The position numbers and the translations under genes were made by a program. From NCBI GenBank assembly GCA_964645785.1, contig CAZYAV010000040.1, positions 1-21,737 on the forward strand: a stretch of 21,737 bases of DNA, in the 5' to 3' direction. This document shows, piece by piece, positions 14,322-21,737 of the stretch (position 1 is its first letter; each line of letters starts with the position of its first letter). Source of the DNA: CALWZE01 sp964645785. GTDB lineage: Bacteria; Bacillota; Clostridia; Oscillospirales; Ruminococcaceae. The notes under the pieces are model-generated. The model was not told the origin of the DNA. It saw only the letters and a program-made list of their open reading frames with translations, and made no database searches.

Positions 14322-15160
14322 GCGAGCGTATCTTAAAAATCGAAAACGTCACGATGCAGTTCGGCGGCGTCATCGCGGTCAACAACCTCTCGCTTGAGGT
14401 CGGCCAGGGGGAGATTGTGGCGCTCATCGGCCCGAACGGCGCGGGCAAGACCACCGCGTTCAACTGCATCACCGGCGTGTATGAGCCGACGAACGGCCGG
14501 GTGGAGTTCTGCGGCAGGGTCATGGTGGAGAACCACCCGCAGGGAAGGATGAAAAAGCTGTACGCGGGCGAGAATCGCGGGGTATACAAAAAGGTCATTG
14601 CCAAAACGCCGGACAAAATCACTGAGCTCGGCATCGCGCGGACCTTCCAGAATATCCGCCTGTTTTCCCGCATGACCGTATTTGACAACGTCCTGATTGC
14701 CAAGCACATGCGCGCAAAGCAGAACGTGTTCAGCGCGACCTTCCGGCTCAACTACAAGGAGGAGCGCCGGATGCGGGAGGAGACCGCCCGATTGCTGGAG
14801 GAGCAGAACCTGCTGCAATACAAGGACGAGATTGCAAGCTCGCTGCCCTACGGCCTGCAGCGGCGGCTGGAGATTGCCCGCGCGCTTGCAACCGAGCCGA
14901 AGCTGCTGCTGCTGGACGAGCCGGCGGCGGGCATGAACCCGCAGGAGACGCAGGAGCTGACCGACTTTATTGTGGAAATCAAGGAAAAATACGGCCTTTC
15001 GGTGTTCATGATCGAGCATCACATGGACTTGGTCATGCAGATTTCCGACCGCATCTATGTGCTGGATTTCGGCAAGCTGATTGCCGAGGGAACGCCGGAC
15101 GAGGTCAGCCGGAATCAGCGGGTAATCGACGCGTATCTGGGGGTGGCGGAGGATGATTAA
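14318..15160 (+). CDS. livG: LivG-type ABC transporter ATPase
   Basis: This ATPase subunit of the importer has 280 residues. Walker A is GPNGAGKTT (38-46), the Q-loop is in ARTFQ (Q111), the signature is the family-specific LPYGLQRRLEIARAL (176-190), Walker B is LLLLDEP (196-202) and the H-loop is IEHH (H234). The C-terminal IAEGTPDEVSRNQRVIDAYLG is the usual LivG regulatory tail. It is about 25 residues longer than the Escherichia coli protein. The extra length lies between Walker A and the Q-loop (about 68-95, containing RMKKLYAGENRGVYKKV). It overlaps livM by 4 nt and livF by 8 nt. Confidence 0.93.
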   Translation: MSERILKIENVTMQFGGVIAVNNLSLEVGQGEIVALIGPNGAGKTTAFNCITGVYEPTNGRVEFCGRVMVENHPQGRMKKLYAGENRGVYKKVIAKTPDKITELGIARTFQNIRLFSRMTVFDNVLIAKHMRAKQNVFSATFRLNYKEERRMREETARLLEEQNLLQYKDEIASSLPYGLQRRLEIARALATEPKLLLLDEPAAGMNPQETQELTDFIVEIKEKYGLSVFMIEHHMDLVMQISDRIYVLDFGKLIAEGTPDEVSRNQRVIDAYLGVAEDD

Positions 15161-15851
15161 GGTAAACGACCTTCGGGTGCACTACGGCGGCATCGAGGCG
15201 GTTAAGGGGATCAGCTTTGCGGTGCCGGAAAACAGCATCGTCACCCTGATTGGCGCAAACGGCGCGGGCAAGAGCACCACCCTGCGCACGATTGCGGGGC
15301 TGGTCAAGCCCTCGGGCGGGACAATCGAGTTCCAGGGCGAGGACATCACCGGGCTGCAAACGGCGGCGATCGTGGGCAAGGGCATCACCCTCGTGCCGGA
15401 GGGGCGGCGGGTGTTCCCCGACCTGACGGTGCTGGAAAACATCAAGATCGGCGCGTATATGCGCAAGGACAGCCTGGAGGAGGACATCCGCTGGGTGTAC
15501 GGCCTCTTCCCGCGGCTGAAGGAGCGCAGCTGGCAGCTGGCCGGCACCCTGTCGGGCGGCGAGCAGCAGATGCTCGCGGTTGCGCGCGCGCTCATGAGCC
15601 GCCCCAAGCTCATGATGATGGACGAGCCGTCGCTGGGGCTTGCGCCCATCATCGTCCGCGCAATTTTTGACATCATCCGCGAAATCAACAAGCAGGGGGT
15701 CACCATCCTGCTGATCGAGCAGAACGCCAACATGGCGCTGCGGGTTGCGGACATGGGCTATGTGCTGGAGACCGGCCGCATCACCCTCTCCGGCACGGGC
15801 AGCGCGCTGCTGGAGGACGACGCGGTGAAAAAGGCGTATCTGGGCAAATAA
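15153..15851 (+). CDS. livF: LivF-type ABC transporter ATPase
   Basis: This is the second ATPase of the importer, 232 residues, the usual LivF size. Motifs are Walker A GANGAGKST (34-42), LVPEGRRVFPDLTVLENI (80-97, diagnostic of LivF), signature LSGGEQQ (133-139) and Walker B LMMMDEP (153-159). LIEQN replaces the more general H-loop motif, as is normal in LivF. The gene starts inside livG and is followed after 49 nt by a very stable terminator, so it closes the five-gene operon. Confidence 0.94.
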   Translation: MIKVNDLRVHYGGIEAVKGISFAVPENSIVTLIGANGAGKSTTLRTIAGLVKPSGGTIEFQGEDITGLQTAAIVGKGITLVPEGRRVFPDLTVLENIKIGAYMRKDSLEEDIRWVYGLFPRLKERSWQLAGTLSGGEQQMLAVARALMSRPKLMMMDEPSLGLAPIIVRAIFDIIREINKQGVTILLIEQNANMALRVADMGYVLETGRITLSGTGSALLEDDAVKKAYLGK

Positions 15852-15900
15852 ACAGGCCGGGCGGCGCGGAACTGTACCGCCCGCACCGAAACCGGCGAAA

Positions 15901-15944
15901 AGGCCGCCCCGGGCTTGCGAAGGCAAGCCCGGGGCGGCCTTTTT
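15901..15944 (+). terminator. Terminator of the liv operon
   Basis: A perfect 18-bp GC-rich stem (15901-15918 with 15923-15940) closes on GAAG and is followed by five T (15940-15944). It also separates this operon from the convergent regulator gene at 15994. Confidence 0.95.
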
Positions 15945-15993
15945 GGCTTTGGCAAAGCTGCCCGCAGGCGCTGTGTGGGGTGGGGCAGGGAGT

Positions 15994-16911
15994 TCAGCGG
16001 CCGCTGCGGACAACCGGAATCCAGACCTCAAACTGCGCGTCGGCCGGGTTCGGGGTGAGGTATACCTCGACGTCCGGGCCGTTGGCGTATTCGTACCCCG
16101 AGGTGGGCAGCCACTCGGTCACAATCCGCTTTTCCAGCGCCTGGATGGCGGTGTTCGGCCCCCGGCCGGGGAAAACAGCCCAGGTCATTGCGGGGACAGC
16201 GGCCTCCTCCAGCCCGGCGGGGCAGGGCCGGGTGGTGGGCACGGCGATGTAATAGCGCCATCCGGCCGCATCGGCCGTCTCGGGCTCCGGAGCCGAGCCG
16301 GCGGACACCCCGCGCCGGTACGCATCCGCCTGCGCGCCGTAGCAGGCGCTCACCCCAAGCAGCGCGTGCGGCTGCGCGTCCATTAGCGCGGCGAGCGCCG
16401 CGAGGGTGCCGCTTTGCGCCGCGCGCCCCCACAAGGCCGGGACGGTCTCAAAGTTGCCGTCCATGTCTGATGAAAGCGGCGCGGAAATGCCGACAATCCG
16501 AAACGCGTCCCGGTGCTCGATTCGATATTCCATCTCCTGCGCGCCGGTGACGGTGACCCGAAACCGGATGGGCGGGAAGGTCTTGGCCGCCGTGCCCGCC
16601 TTTTGCAGCTGGGAGGGCGGGAACCCCTGCACGGCCTGAAACGCGCGGTTGAACGCGGTGGGGGAGCTGTAGCCGTACCGCAGCGCCACATCCACCACCT
16701 TTTCCCCGCTTTGCAGGGCGGCCGCCGCGCGGGAGATGCGGCGCCTGCGCAGGTATTCCGAGAGCGAAACGCCGGCCATGTATCCGAACATCCGCTGGAA
16801 ATGATAGACGGAGCACCCGGCTTTCGCCGCAATGTCCGCGTAAGAAATCTCCTCCTCAAGGTGGCTTTCCACAAAGCGCATGGCCTCGTTGAGCCGGTCA
16901 ATCCATTCCAT
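15994..16911 (-). CDS. AraC-family regulator with GyrI-like effector domain
   Basis: The 305-residue protein begins with two AraC-type helix-turn-helix units (about 8-105: ISYADIAAKAGCSVYHFQRMFGYMAGVSLSEYLRRRRIS, then VVDVALRYGYSSPTAFNRAFQAVQGFPPSQ). It continues with a GyrI/Rob-like small-molecule-binding domain (about 126-305; starts MEYRIEHRDAFRIVGI, ends YLTPNPADAQFEVWIPV). Regulators of this layout sense amphipathic or cationic compounds and often control efflux or detoxification genes. GAGGAGG lies just before the ATG. A TATACT box (16932-16937) within the inverted repeat GGTAT-N4-ATACC (16926-16939) is a possible self-regulated promoter, though no good -35 is visible. It stands alone; its targets are unknown. 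Confidence 0.88.
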   Translation of the reverse strand: MEWIDRLNEAMRFVESHLEEEISYADIAAKAGCSVYHFQRMFGYMAGVSLSEYLRRRRISRAAAALQSGEKVVDVALRYGYSSPTAFNRAFQAVQGFPPSQLQKAGTAAKTFPPIRFRVTVTGAQEMEYRIEHRDAFRIVGISAPLSSDMDGNFETVPALWGRAAQSGTLAALAALMDAQPHALLGVSACYGAQADAYRRGVSAGSAPEPETADAAGWRYYIAVPTTRPCPAGLEEAAVPAMTWAVFPGRGPNTAIQALEKRIVTEWLPTSGYEYANGPDVEVYLTPNPADAQFEVWIPVVRSGR

Positions 16912-17160
16912 AAAACCCCTCCTCTGGTATGAGTATACCCCGGCCGGGCAGAAAAGTCCTCCCTTTTTCGGTGCGAAAAAAGCGAGCTTTGTGTGCGGGG
17001 GACGAGTGTGCAGCCGCCCGCCCGGCTTGCTGCCCGGCTCATCGGAAAGCCGCAGCGCACCGATTCGGTGGGGGCGGGAAAGCCCGCGGCCTGTTCCGGC
17101 GCAGAATCCGCCGGCGGGTCACCGCACGCCGCCCCAAAACAGGCTCCCCCCGCACCGCGA

Positions 17161-17213
17161 GAAAACACGGCGGACATTCTCCGCGCAGCGCGCGGTTGAA
17201 AGCCCGCCGTGTT
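17161..17213 (-). terminator. Terminator of the acyltransferase/ligase operon
   Basis: A 10-bp outer stem (17164-17173 with 17204-17213) encloses a ccgcgc/gcgcgg hairpin. On the minus strand it runs into TTTTC. It starts 50 nt after the ligase stop. The remaining 250 bp up to the regulator gene at 16911 hold no gene I can support. Confidence 0.75.
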
Positions 17214-17263
17214 AAATTTAATGACATACAGGCCTGGCGGGGGCTTCCCGCCGGGCGGCTCGC

Positions 17264-19030
17264 TCAGTTCGCCGCAGCCTGCGACCCGCTCAGCTTGGCG
17301 AGTTCCTCTTCCTCCAGCTTGCGGTAGGCGACCTTGCCCACCAGCGTCGTCGGCAGGGTGGTGCGGAACTCGATATCATAGGGCATCGCGTACTTTGCGA
17401 TGTGTTTGGCGCAGTAGGCCATCAGCTTGCGCTTTTCCTCGTCACCCGCAAGCACGCCCTCCTTGAGCACGACGAAGCCCTTGACCTTCTGCATTTTGTA
17501 GGAATCGGGCACACCGATAATGCAGCTCATGTGGACGTCGGGGTGCGCGTCGAGGATGTTCTCAAGCTGGCCGGGATAGACGTTGTAGCCTGAGGTGATA
17601 ATCATCCGCTTGATGCGCCCCTTGAAATAGACGAAGCCCTCCCCGTCCATCATGCCGAGGTCGCCCGTGTAGACCCAGGTCATGCCGTCCCGGTGGGTGC
17701 GCAGGGTCTCGGCGGTCTCCTCCGGGTGGTGCAGATACTCCTTCATGACGCTCGGCCCGGCCAGCAGGATCTCGCCCTCCGTGCCGTAGGGAACCTCCTC
17801 GTCCGTGCCGGGCTTGACGATTTTGTAATATGTATCCGGGAACGGCAGGCCGATGCTGCCCTCCTTGAACATATGCACCGGGGTCAGGCAGCTGGCGGTG
17901 ACGCACTCGGTCGTGCCGTAGCCCTCGCGCACCTGAATGGTCGCCTTATGGTCGTACAGGAAGGTATCGAACTTCTTCTTCAGCTCGATGGACAGCGAGT
18001 CGCCGCCCGAGAACACGCCCTTCAGGCAGGAGAGATCCGCCTTGTCCATGGTCGGCAGGCGCAGCAGCGCCTCATAGAGGGTCGGCACGCCCGCGATGAA
18101 GTTGCAGCGGTATTTGGTGATGAGCCCCGCGTAGCTTTTGGCGGTGAAGCGGGGCACCAGAATGCAACGGCCGCCGTTTGCAAGCATCGAGTGGATGCAG
18201 ACGCCCAGCCCGAAGCCGTGAAAGATCGGCATGGCGGCCAGCATCTTGTCGCCCGGGCGGAACATCGGGTTGGTGGCGACGATCTGTTCCTTGAGCGCGT
18301 TGAAGTTTTTGTTGGTCAGCACAATGCCCTTGGTTTTGCCGGTGGTGCCGCCCGAATAGAGAATGACGGCCGGGTCGTCCGAGCGGCGCTCCACCCGATA
18401 GTTCCAGAAGCAGGCGTTGCCGAGGCTCATGAATTTGCTCCAGCGGATGACCGGCGCGTCGTCCGGGATCTTTTTGATCTTGCGCCCCTCGGTCAGCATA
18501 TAGCCGACCTTGACCGGCTTGGAGAGCTCGTCCCGGATGGAGGCGAGCACGATGTTGACCACGCGGGTGTTCTGCCGGATCGCCTCGAACTTGCCGTACA
18601 TCTGGTCGAGGGTGATGGCCGTGACGCTGTTGGATTCGTTGAGATAAAATTCAATTTCCTTTTCGCTGGAAAGCGGGTGAATCATGTTCGCGATGCCGCC
18701 GACGAGGTTGACGGCGTAAAACAGATAGATCGCCTGCGGGCAGTTGGGCATCGCGATGGTGACGCAGTCCCCCTCGCGCACGCCGATTGTCTTGAGAGAT
18801 TTCGCGCATTTTTCGATCGAGCGGATCATCTGGCGATAGGTCGTCGAGCGCCCCATAAAATCGAACGCCACACTGTCCGGGTATTTTTCGGCCACGGCCT
18901 TGACCGCGTCGAACATCGAGCCTTCAAAATAATCAAGGTGCGCAGGCACGTCGCCCAGGCTTTTATACCACGGGGTCTTGACCGTCTGCGTCTCCTCCTG
19001 CTTGGGCGCAGCTGCTTTTTTCTTTTCCAC
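17264..19030 (-). CDS. AMP-forming acyl-CoA synthetase (ANL superfamily)
   Basis: The enzyme activates a carboxylic acid, probably a medium- or long-chain fatty acid, to an acyl-adenylate and then usually to acyl-CoA. All core motifs are intact in its 588 residues: the phosphate loop YSGGTTGKTKG (225-235), YGTTE (371-375), YTGDL (454-458), the hinge region GRIKRMIITSGYNVYP (471-486), and the catalytic lysine K566 in LVGKVAY. No carrier-protein domain follows. The start codon is GTG, 2 nt after the stop of the E2-like gene. The best ribosome binding site (GGAGG) lies about 13 nt upstream inside that gene, so initiation may depend on coupled translation. The acid substrate cannot be told from the sequence. 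Confidence 0.9.
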   Translation of the reverse strand: MEKKKAAAPKQEETQTVKTPWYKSLGDVPAHLDYFEGSMFDAVKAVAEKYPDSVAFDFMGRSTTYRQMIRSIEKCAKSLKTIGVREGDCVTIAMPNCPQAIYLFYAVNLVGGIANMIHPLSSEKEIEFYLNESNSVTAITLDQMYGKFEAIRQNTRVVNIVLASIRDELSKPVKVGYMLTEGRKIKKIPDDAPVIRWSKFMSLGNACFWNYRVERRSDDPAVILYSGGTTGKTKGIVLTNKNFNALKEQIVATNPMFRPGDKMLAAMPIFHGFGLGVCIHSMLANGGRCILVPRFTAKSYAGLITKYRCNFIAGVPTLYEALLRLPTMDKADLSCLKGVFSGGDSLSIELKKKFDTFLYDHKATIQVREGYGTTECVTASCLTPVHMFKEGSIGLPFPDTYYKIVKPGTDEEVPYGTEGEILLAGPSVMKEYLHHPEETAETLRTHRDGMTWVYTGDLGMMDGEGFVYFKGRIKRMIITSGYNVYPGQLENILDAHPDVHMSCIIGVPDSYKMQKVKGFVVLKEGVLAGDEEKRKLMAYCAKHIAKYAMPYDIEFRTTLPTTLVGKVAYRKLEEEELAKLSGSQAAAN

Positions 19031-19032
19031 TG

Positions 19033-19905
19033 TCAGTACTCAACCTCCTCAATCATTGGTCTTTCAAGAAGTTCCGGGTTTTCCATCAGCTTTTTGAACA
19101 GCCGGATGGTTTTGGAATAGTAATATCCGTCCGCGAGCCGCTCGTCGATGGTCAGGCCGAGGTCGACCGTCTCGTGCATGGTGACATTGCCCGCCTCGTC
19201 GTAAACCGGGGTCTTCTTTTTCTCCCCGATGAGGCAGAACACCGAGTTCGTGCCCCAGTTGGTCAGGTGATGGTAGCCGCATTTCAGCTTGATGGAGCCG
19301 ACGTTGGAAAGCAGAATCGAGGCATAGTACGGGTCGGTCGCAATCAGGAAATCGGGGCACCAGCCGTGCCTGTCCAGGAACATGATGAAGTGGATGAGAA
19401 ATTTGGACAGGAACCGGGGCATCCGGTTGAGAATCTCCATACTGTCCGAGGTGCGGTCGATCTTGTCGCTGCGCGCGGAGGAAATCTGCGCGTACAGCTT
19501 GTCCCGCAGGGTGAACAGGGTGTCCTCGTCCACGCTGTGCAGAAACGCGAGCGCCTCCGCACCGTCGTCCGAAAACAGCTTTTTGACCACAAACGCGGCG
19601 GAAACCTCGTTGCGCTGGTAGACGTTCTCGTTTGCGATAAAGCGGTTCATCTTGGGGCGCAGGGTGAGGGTTTTGATCAGCGCGACGACAATCATGTGGA
19701 ACAGGGTGAATTTAAATTCGGGATTGCCGGCGTTCTGCTTTTCCAGGTACGCGTTGAGCCGGGTCAGGTCAATCCGCTCGGAAATATACGCCTCATTATC
19801 GCACCGGTTGGGATAGATAATGGGCACGATGTAGTGCATCGCGTCAAGCTCCCGCAGAAGGCGGCCGTCCCTGCGGTCGCCGAATCGGCGTTTCGGTTTA
19901 TCCAT
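19033..19905 (-). CDS. CAT-fold, E2-like acyltransferase homologue lacking the catalytic His
   Basis: The 290-residue protein resembles the catalytic domain of 2-oxoacid dehydrogenase E2 subunits (chloramphenicol-acetyltransferase fold) but has no lipoyl or peripheral-subunit domain, so it is not part of a dehydrogenase complex. Recognisable parts are FTLFHMIVVALIKTLTLRPKMNRFI near the N-terminus, the NWGTNSVFCLIGEKKKTPVYD stretch, and DLGLTIDERLADGYYYSKTIRLFKKLMENPELL at the C-terminus. The last aligns with the family active-site motif D-H-R-x-x-D-G, but Glu255 replaces the catalytic His. GAGGGGG, 6 nt upstream, fixes the start; a longer open frame would run back through the promoter at 20039-20067. 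It is the first gene of a two-gene operon with the acyl-CoA synthetase, suggesting an acyl-transfer or acyl-binding role. Confidence 0.78.
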   Translation of the reverse strand: MDKPKRRFGDRRDGRLLRELDAMHYIVPIIYPNRCDNEAYISERIDLTRLNAYLEKQNAGNPEFKFTLFHMIVVALIKTLTLRPKMNRFIANENVYQRNEVSAAFVVKKLFSDDGAEALAFLHSVDEDTLFTLRDKLYAQISSARSDKIDRTSDSMEILNRMPRFLSKFLIHFIMFLDRHGWCPDFLIATDPYYASILLSNVGSIKLKCGYHHLTNWGTNSVFCLIGEKKKTPVYDEAGNVTMHETVDLGLTIDERLADGYYYSKTIRLFKKLMENPELLERPMIEEVEY

Positions 19906-20018
19906 AATAGTCCCCCTCGTGGTCGAGTGTTGTTGGCCGCTTTTCTGCCCTGCCGCAAAGGGTGAAAAGCGCGGTTGTATCGAAGGGCACGGCCGCACAT
20001 GGCCGCCGCGCCCATGCG

Positions 20019-20032
20019 CCGCAAAATTGCGG
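20019..20032. promoter_or_regulatory. Palindrome at the predicted start site of the E2-like operon
   Basis: CCGCAA (20019-20024) and TTGCGG (20027-20032) form a perfect inverted repeat with a 2-bp centre, exactly where transcription from the promoter at 20039-20067 should begin. It could be an operator or a 5'-terminal mRNA hairpin. Confidence 0.45.
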
Positions 20033-20038
20033 TACTTT

Positions 20039-20067
20039 ATTATACTGCTTTTTGGGGGCACTGACAA
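20039..20067 (-). promoter_or_regulatory. SigA-type promoter of the acyltransferase/ligase operon
   Basis: On the minus strand TTGTCA (20062-20067) and TATAAT (20039-20044) are spaced by 17 bp. The leader to the ATG at 19905 would be about 127 nt. Confidence 0.82.
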
Positions 20068-20485
20068 GCCGAGAAAATCACAAAAGCGCGGGATGGGGCA
20101 GGCCGTGCGGCACGCAGCCGAATCTGCGCCGCGGGCGGCCGAAAGTGGGGGACACCCGCGGGGCGCGCTGTGCGGCGGGCTGTCAAAGCGGCGGGGGCAG
20201 CGGTCACGGGCGGCGGAAAGCCGCCCACATACCGGCCGGTGCCGCACAGGGGAAGAGCGGGGGCAGTCGCCGTGGGCGGCGGCTCCCCCTGCCGTTGCCG
20301 TGGGAGAGGGTCTGCGGCTTTGGGGCGGCTCGTGTGGCCGCATAGCCGGGCGGTCATTTGGGCAGAGCACAGCTGGGCGGCGCGGGATTCCGCGCCGCCC
20401 TGCTGCCAAAAGGGAAACTGAAAAAGAAAGGACATCTATCTTAACGGCCGGCTGCGGCCGAAAAGACCGTTGAAACGCGCCGCGC
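20068..20485. other. GC-rich intergenic region, no gene seen
   Basis: The 418 bp between glnN and the next promoter are very GC-rich and hold open frames in several overlapping phases without ribosome binding sites or domains. A 10-bp hairpin (20375-20384 with 20391-20400) might help terminate glnN, although no T run follows it on the minus strand. A smaller hairpin (gggcggc/gccgccc, about 20210-20226) is also present. No RNA gene was recognised. Confidence 0.5.
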
Positions 20486-21737
20486 TCAGTTGACGCTGTA
20501 CAGCATCTCCGCGTAGGTCGGCAGCGGCCAGTGCTTCCGGGGCACAAGGGTCTCCAGCCCGTCCACCACATCGCGCAGCGCCTGCATTTTGACAAAGACG
20601 GTCTCGCGAAAATACCTGGCGCGCGCCAGTTCATCCGCAAAATCCGAAACAAGGAGCGCGTCCTCAAGCGCATCCAGCGCCGCAAACAGCTGCCCGGTCA
20701 GGGCAGAGACCTTCTCCAGCTGCGCGGTTTCGGCGGCGGCGGCAAGGCCGAGCACCTTCTTCTTTTCGGCGAGCCCGGCCAGCTCGTCCTGGTAGCCGAG
20801 CGCGGCCGAGACAATGTCCCGCCGGACGATATACGCGAGGGTGAGCGCCTCGATGCTGAGGGTTTTGCTGTAGCTTTCCAGCAGAATTTCATAGCGGGAG
20901 AGCATCTCGGTTTTGCTGAACACGCCCTGCCGGGTGAACAGCGCGACATTCTGCTCGCTGATGAAATACGGCAGCGCCTCGACGGTGGATTGCAGGTTGA
21001 GCAGGCCGCGCTTCTCCGCCTCCTCCACCCATTTCTGCGAATAGTTGTTGCCGTTGAAGAGAATGCGGCTGTGTGCGCGCAGGATCCGGCGGATGAGCGC
21101 CTGCGCGTCCTCCTCCAGGCTGGCGCTGCCCTCCAGCGCGTCGCAGACGGAGCCGAGCGCGTCCGCCACGATGGTGTTGAGCACGATGTTCGGCCCCGAA
21201 ATGGAAAGGGAGGAGCCGAGCATCCGGACTTCGAACTTGTTGCCGGTGAAGGCAAACGGGGAGGTGCGGTTGCGGTCGGTGGTGTCCTTAGTGAAGCGGG
21301 GCAGCACCGACGCGCCGATCTCCATCATCTCCTTTTTCCGGTCGTTGTAATCCGCGCCGGTAAGGATGGAGTCGAGCACGTCGGCAAGCTCGTCCCCCAC
21401 AAACATCGAGACAATGGCGGGCGGCGCCTCGTTTGCGCCCAGCCGGTGGTCGTTGCCGGGGCTTGCAACCGAGATGCGCAGCAGATCCTGATGCTCGTCC
21501 ACCGCCTGGATGACCGCGACGAGGAAGAGCAGGAAGCGCAGGTTGTGGCTGGGCGTCTTGCCCGGGTCAAGCAGGTTGACGCCGGTGTCGGTTGAAATCG
21601 ACCAGTTGTTGTGCTTGCCCGAGCCGTTTACTCCCGCAAACGGCTTTTCGTGCAGCAGGCAGGCGAGGCCGTGCCTGGCCGCGGTGGATTTGAGCAGATC
21701 CATCATCAGCTGGTTGTGGTCGGTTGCGATGTTGGTG
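20486..21737 (-). CDS. glnN: Glutamine synthetase type III, C-terminal part (partial)
   Basis: The enzyme makes glutamine from glutamate, ammonia and ATP. The visible 416 residues begin TNIATDHNQLMMDLLKSTAARHGLACLLHEKP and run to the natural C-terminus. They contain FAGVNGSGKHNNWSIST and SPGNDHRLGANEAPPAIVSMF, which carry glutamate- and metal-binding residues of GSIII, followed by the long helical C-terminal region typical of this type (SRILFNGNNYSQKWVEEAEKRGLLN, EALPYFISEQNVALF, LVPRKHWPLPTYAEMLYSVN). Family members have about 700 residues, so roughly the first 40% lies beyond the window edge. GSIII is common in Clostridia, Bacteroidetes and some cyanobacteria. No regulatory region is visible. 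Confidence 0.95.
   Translation of the reverse strand, partial: TNIATDHNQLMMDLLKSTAARHGLACLLHEKPFAGVNGSGKHNNWSISTDTGVNLLDPGKTPSHNLRFLLFLVAVIQAVDEHQDLLRISVASPGNDHRLGANEAPPAIVSMFVGDELADVLDSILTGADYNDRKKEMMEIGASVLPRFTKDTTDRNRTSPFAFTGNKFEVRMLGSSLSISGPNIVLNTIVADALGSVCDALEGSASLEEDAQALIRRILRAHSRILFNGNNYSQKWVEEAEKRGLLNLQSTVEALPYFISEQNVALFTRQGVFSKTEMLSRYEILLESYSKTLSIEALTLAYIVRRDIVSAALGYQDELAGLAEKKKVLGLAAAAETAQLEKVSALTGQLFAALDALEDALLVSDFADELARARYFRETVFVKMQALRDVVDGLETLVPRKHWPLPTYAEMLYSVN

Noticed and set aside
19919..20473. 184-codon plus-strand frame
   Set aside because: Biased composition, no ribosome binding site, and overlapping frames in other phases; it covers a promoter on the other strand.
19906..20685. 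260-codon N-terminal extension of the E2-like gene
   Set aside because: It would run through the promoter at 20039-20067 and into glnN; the extension is low-complexity, and the internal ATG at 19905 has a good ribosome binding site and starts the conserved part.
1..21737. CRISPR arrays, insertion sequences, tRNA or rRNA genes
   Set aside because: No regularly spaced direct repeats of CRISPR type, no transposase frame with terminal repeats, and no tRNA T-loop/acceptor pattern or rRNA segment were found on either strand.

Overview
This window looks like part of an anaerobic, high-GC Firmicute, most likely a gut-type Clostridia (Oscillospirales-like). The grounds are the gene families: a rubrerythrin/rubredoxin pair, a type III glutamine synthetase, lipobox-bearing binding proteins and a heterodimeric ABC exporter. 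Promoters of SigA type and AGGAGG-like ribosome binding sites fit this. Gene-dense parts are strongly G+C rich. One small gene (1117-1569) and the promoter regions are visibly poorer in G+C. A run of ten N at 3245-3254 marks a scaffold gap, so this is draft or metagenome-assembled sequence. Species cannot be named from sequence alone.

Layout. 1-314: the end of a rubrerythrin gene, a 51-residue rubredoxin and their terminator. 315-1116: no credible gene, but strong hairpins. 1117-1770: an orphan MerR-like protein on the minus strand with its promoter and an inverted repeat. 1994-5421: a strong promoter, a ~380-nt structured leader with an internal terminator (a possible attenuator), then a TrpX-type lipoprotein, permease and ATPase operon. 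5422-6199: a convergent intergenic region with tandem ~162-bp repeats carrying terminator-like hairpins. 6200-10558 (minus): a MarR regulator and the two halves of an ABC exporter, behind a consensus promoter with three operator-like decamers just downstream of its -10 box. 10804-15944: a complete LivJHMGF-type amino-acid importer operon. 15994-16911 (minus): an AraC/GyrI-type regulator. 17164-20067 (minus): a two-gene operon of a CAT-fold, E2-like acyltransferase homologue and an AMP-forming acyl-CoA synthetase. 20486-21737 (minus): the C-terminal part of glutamine synthetase III.

How they work together. Two importers for amino acids or similar small solutes, plus glutamine synthetase, give the region a nitrogen-uptake flavour. 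Both importer operons place a stable hairpin between the abundant binding-protein gene and the permease gene. The exporter is probably drug- or metabolite-responsive through MarR. The least explained unit is the acyltransferase-like/ligase pair: the E2-like protein keeps the D-x-R-x-x-D-G frame of its family but has Glu where the catalytic His should be.
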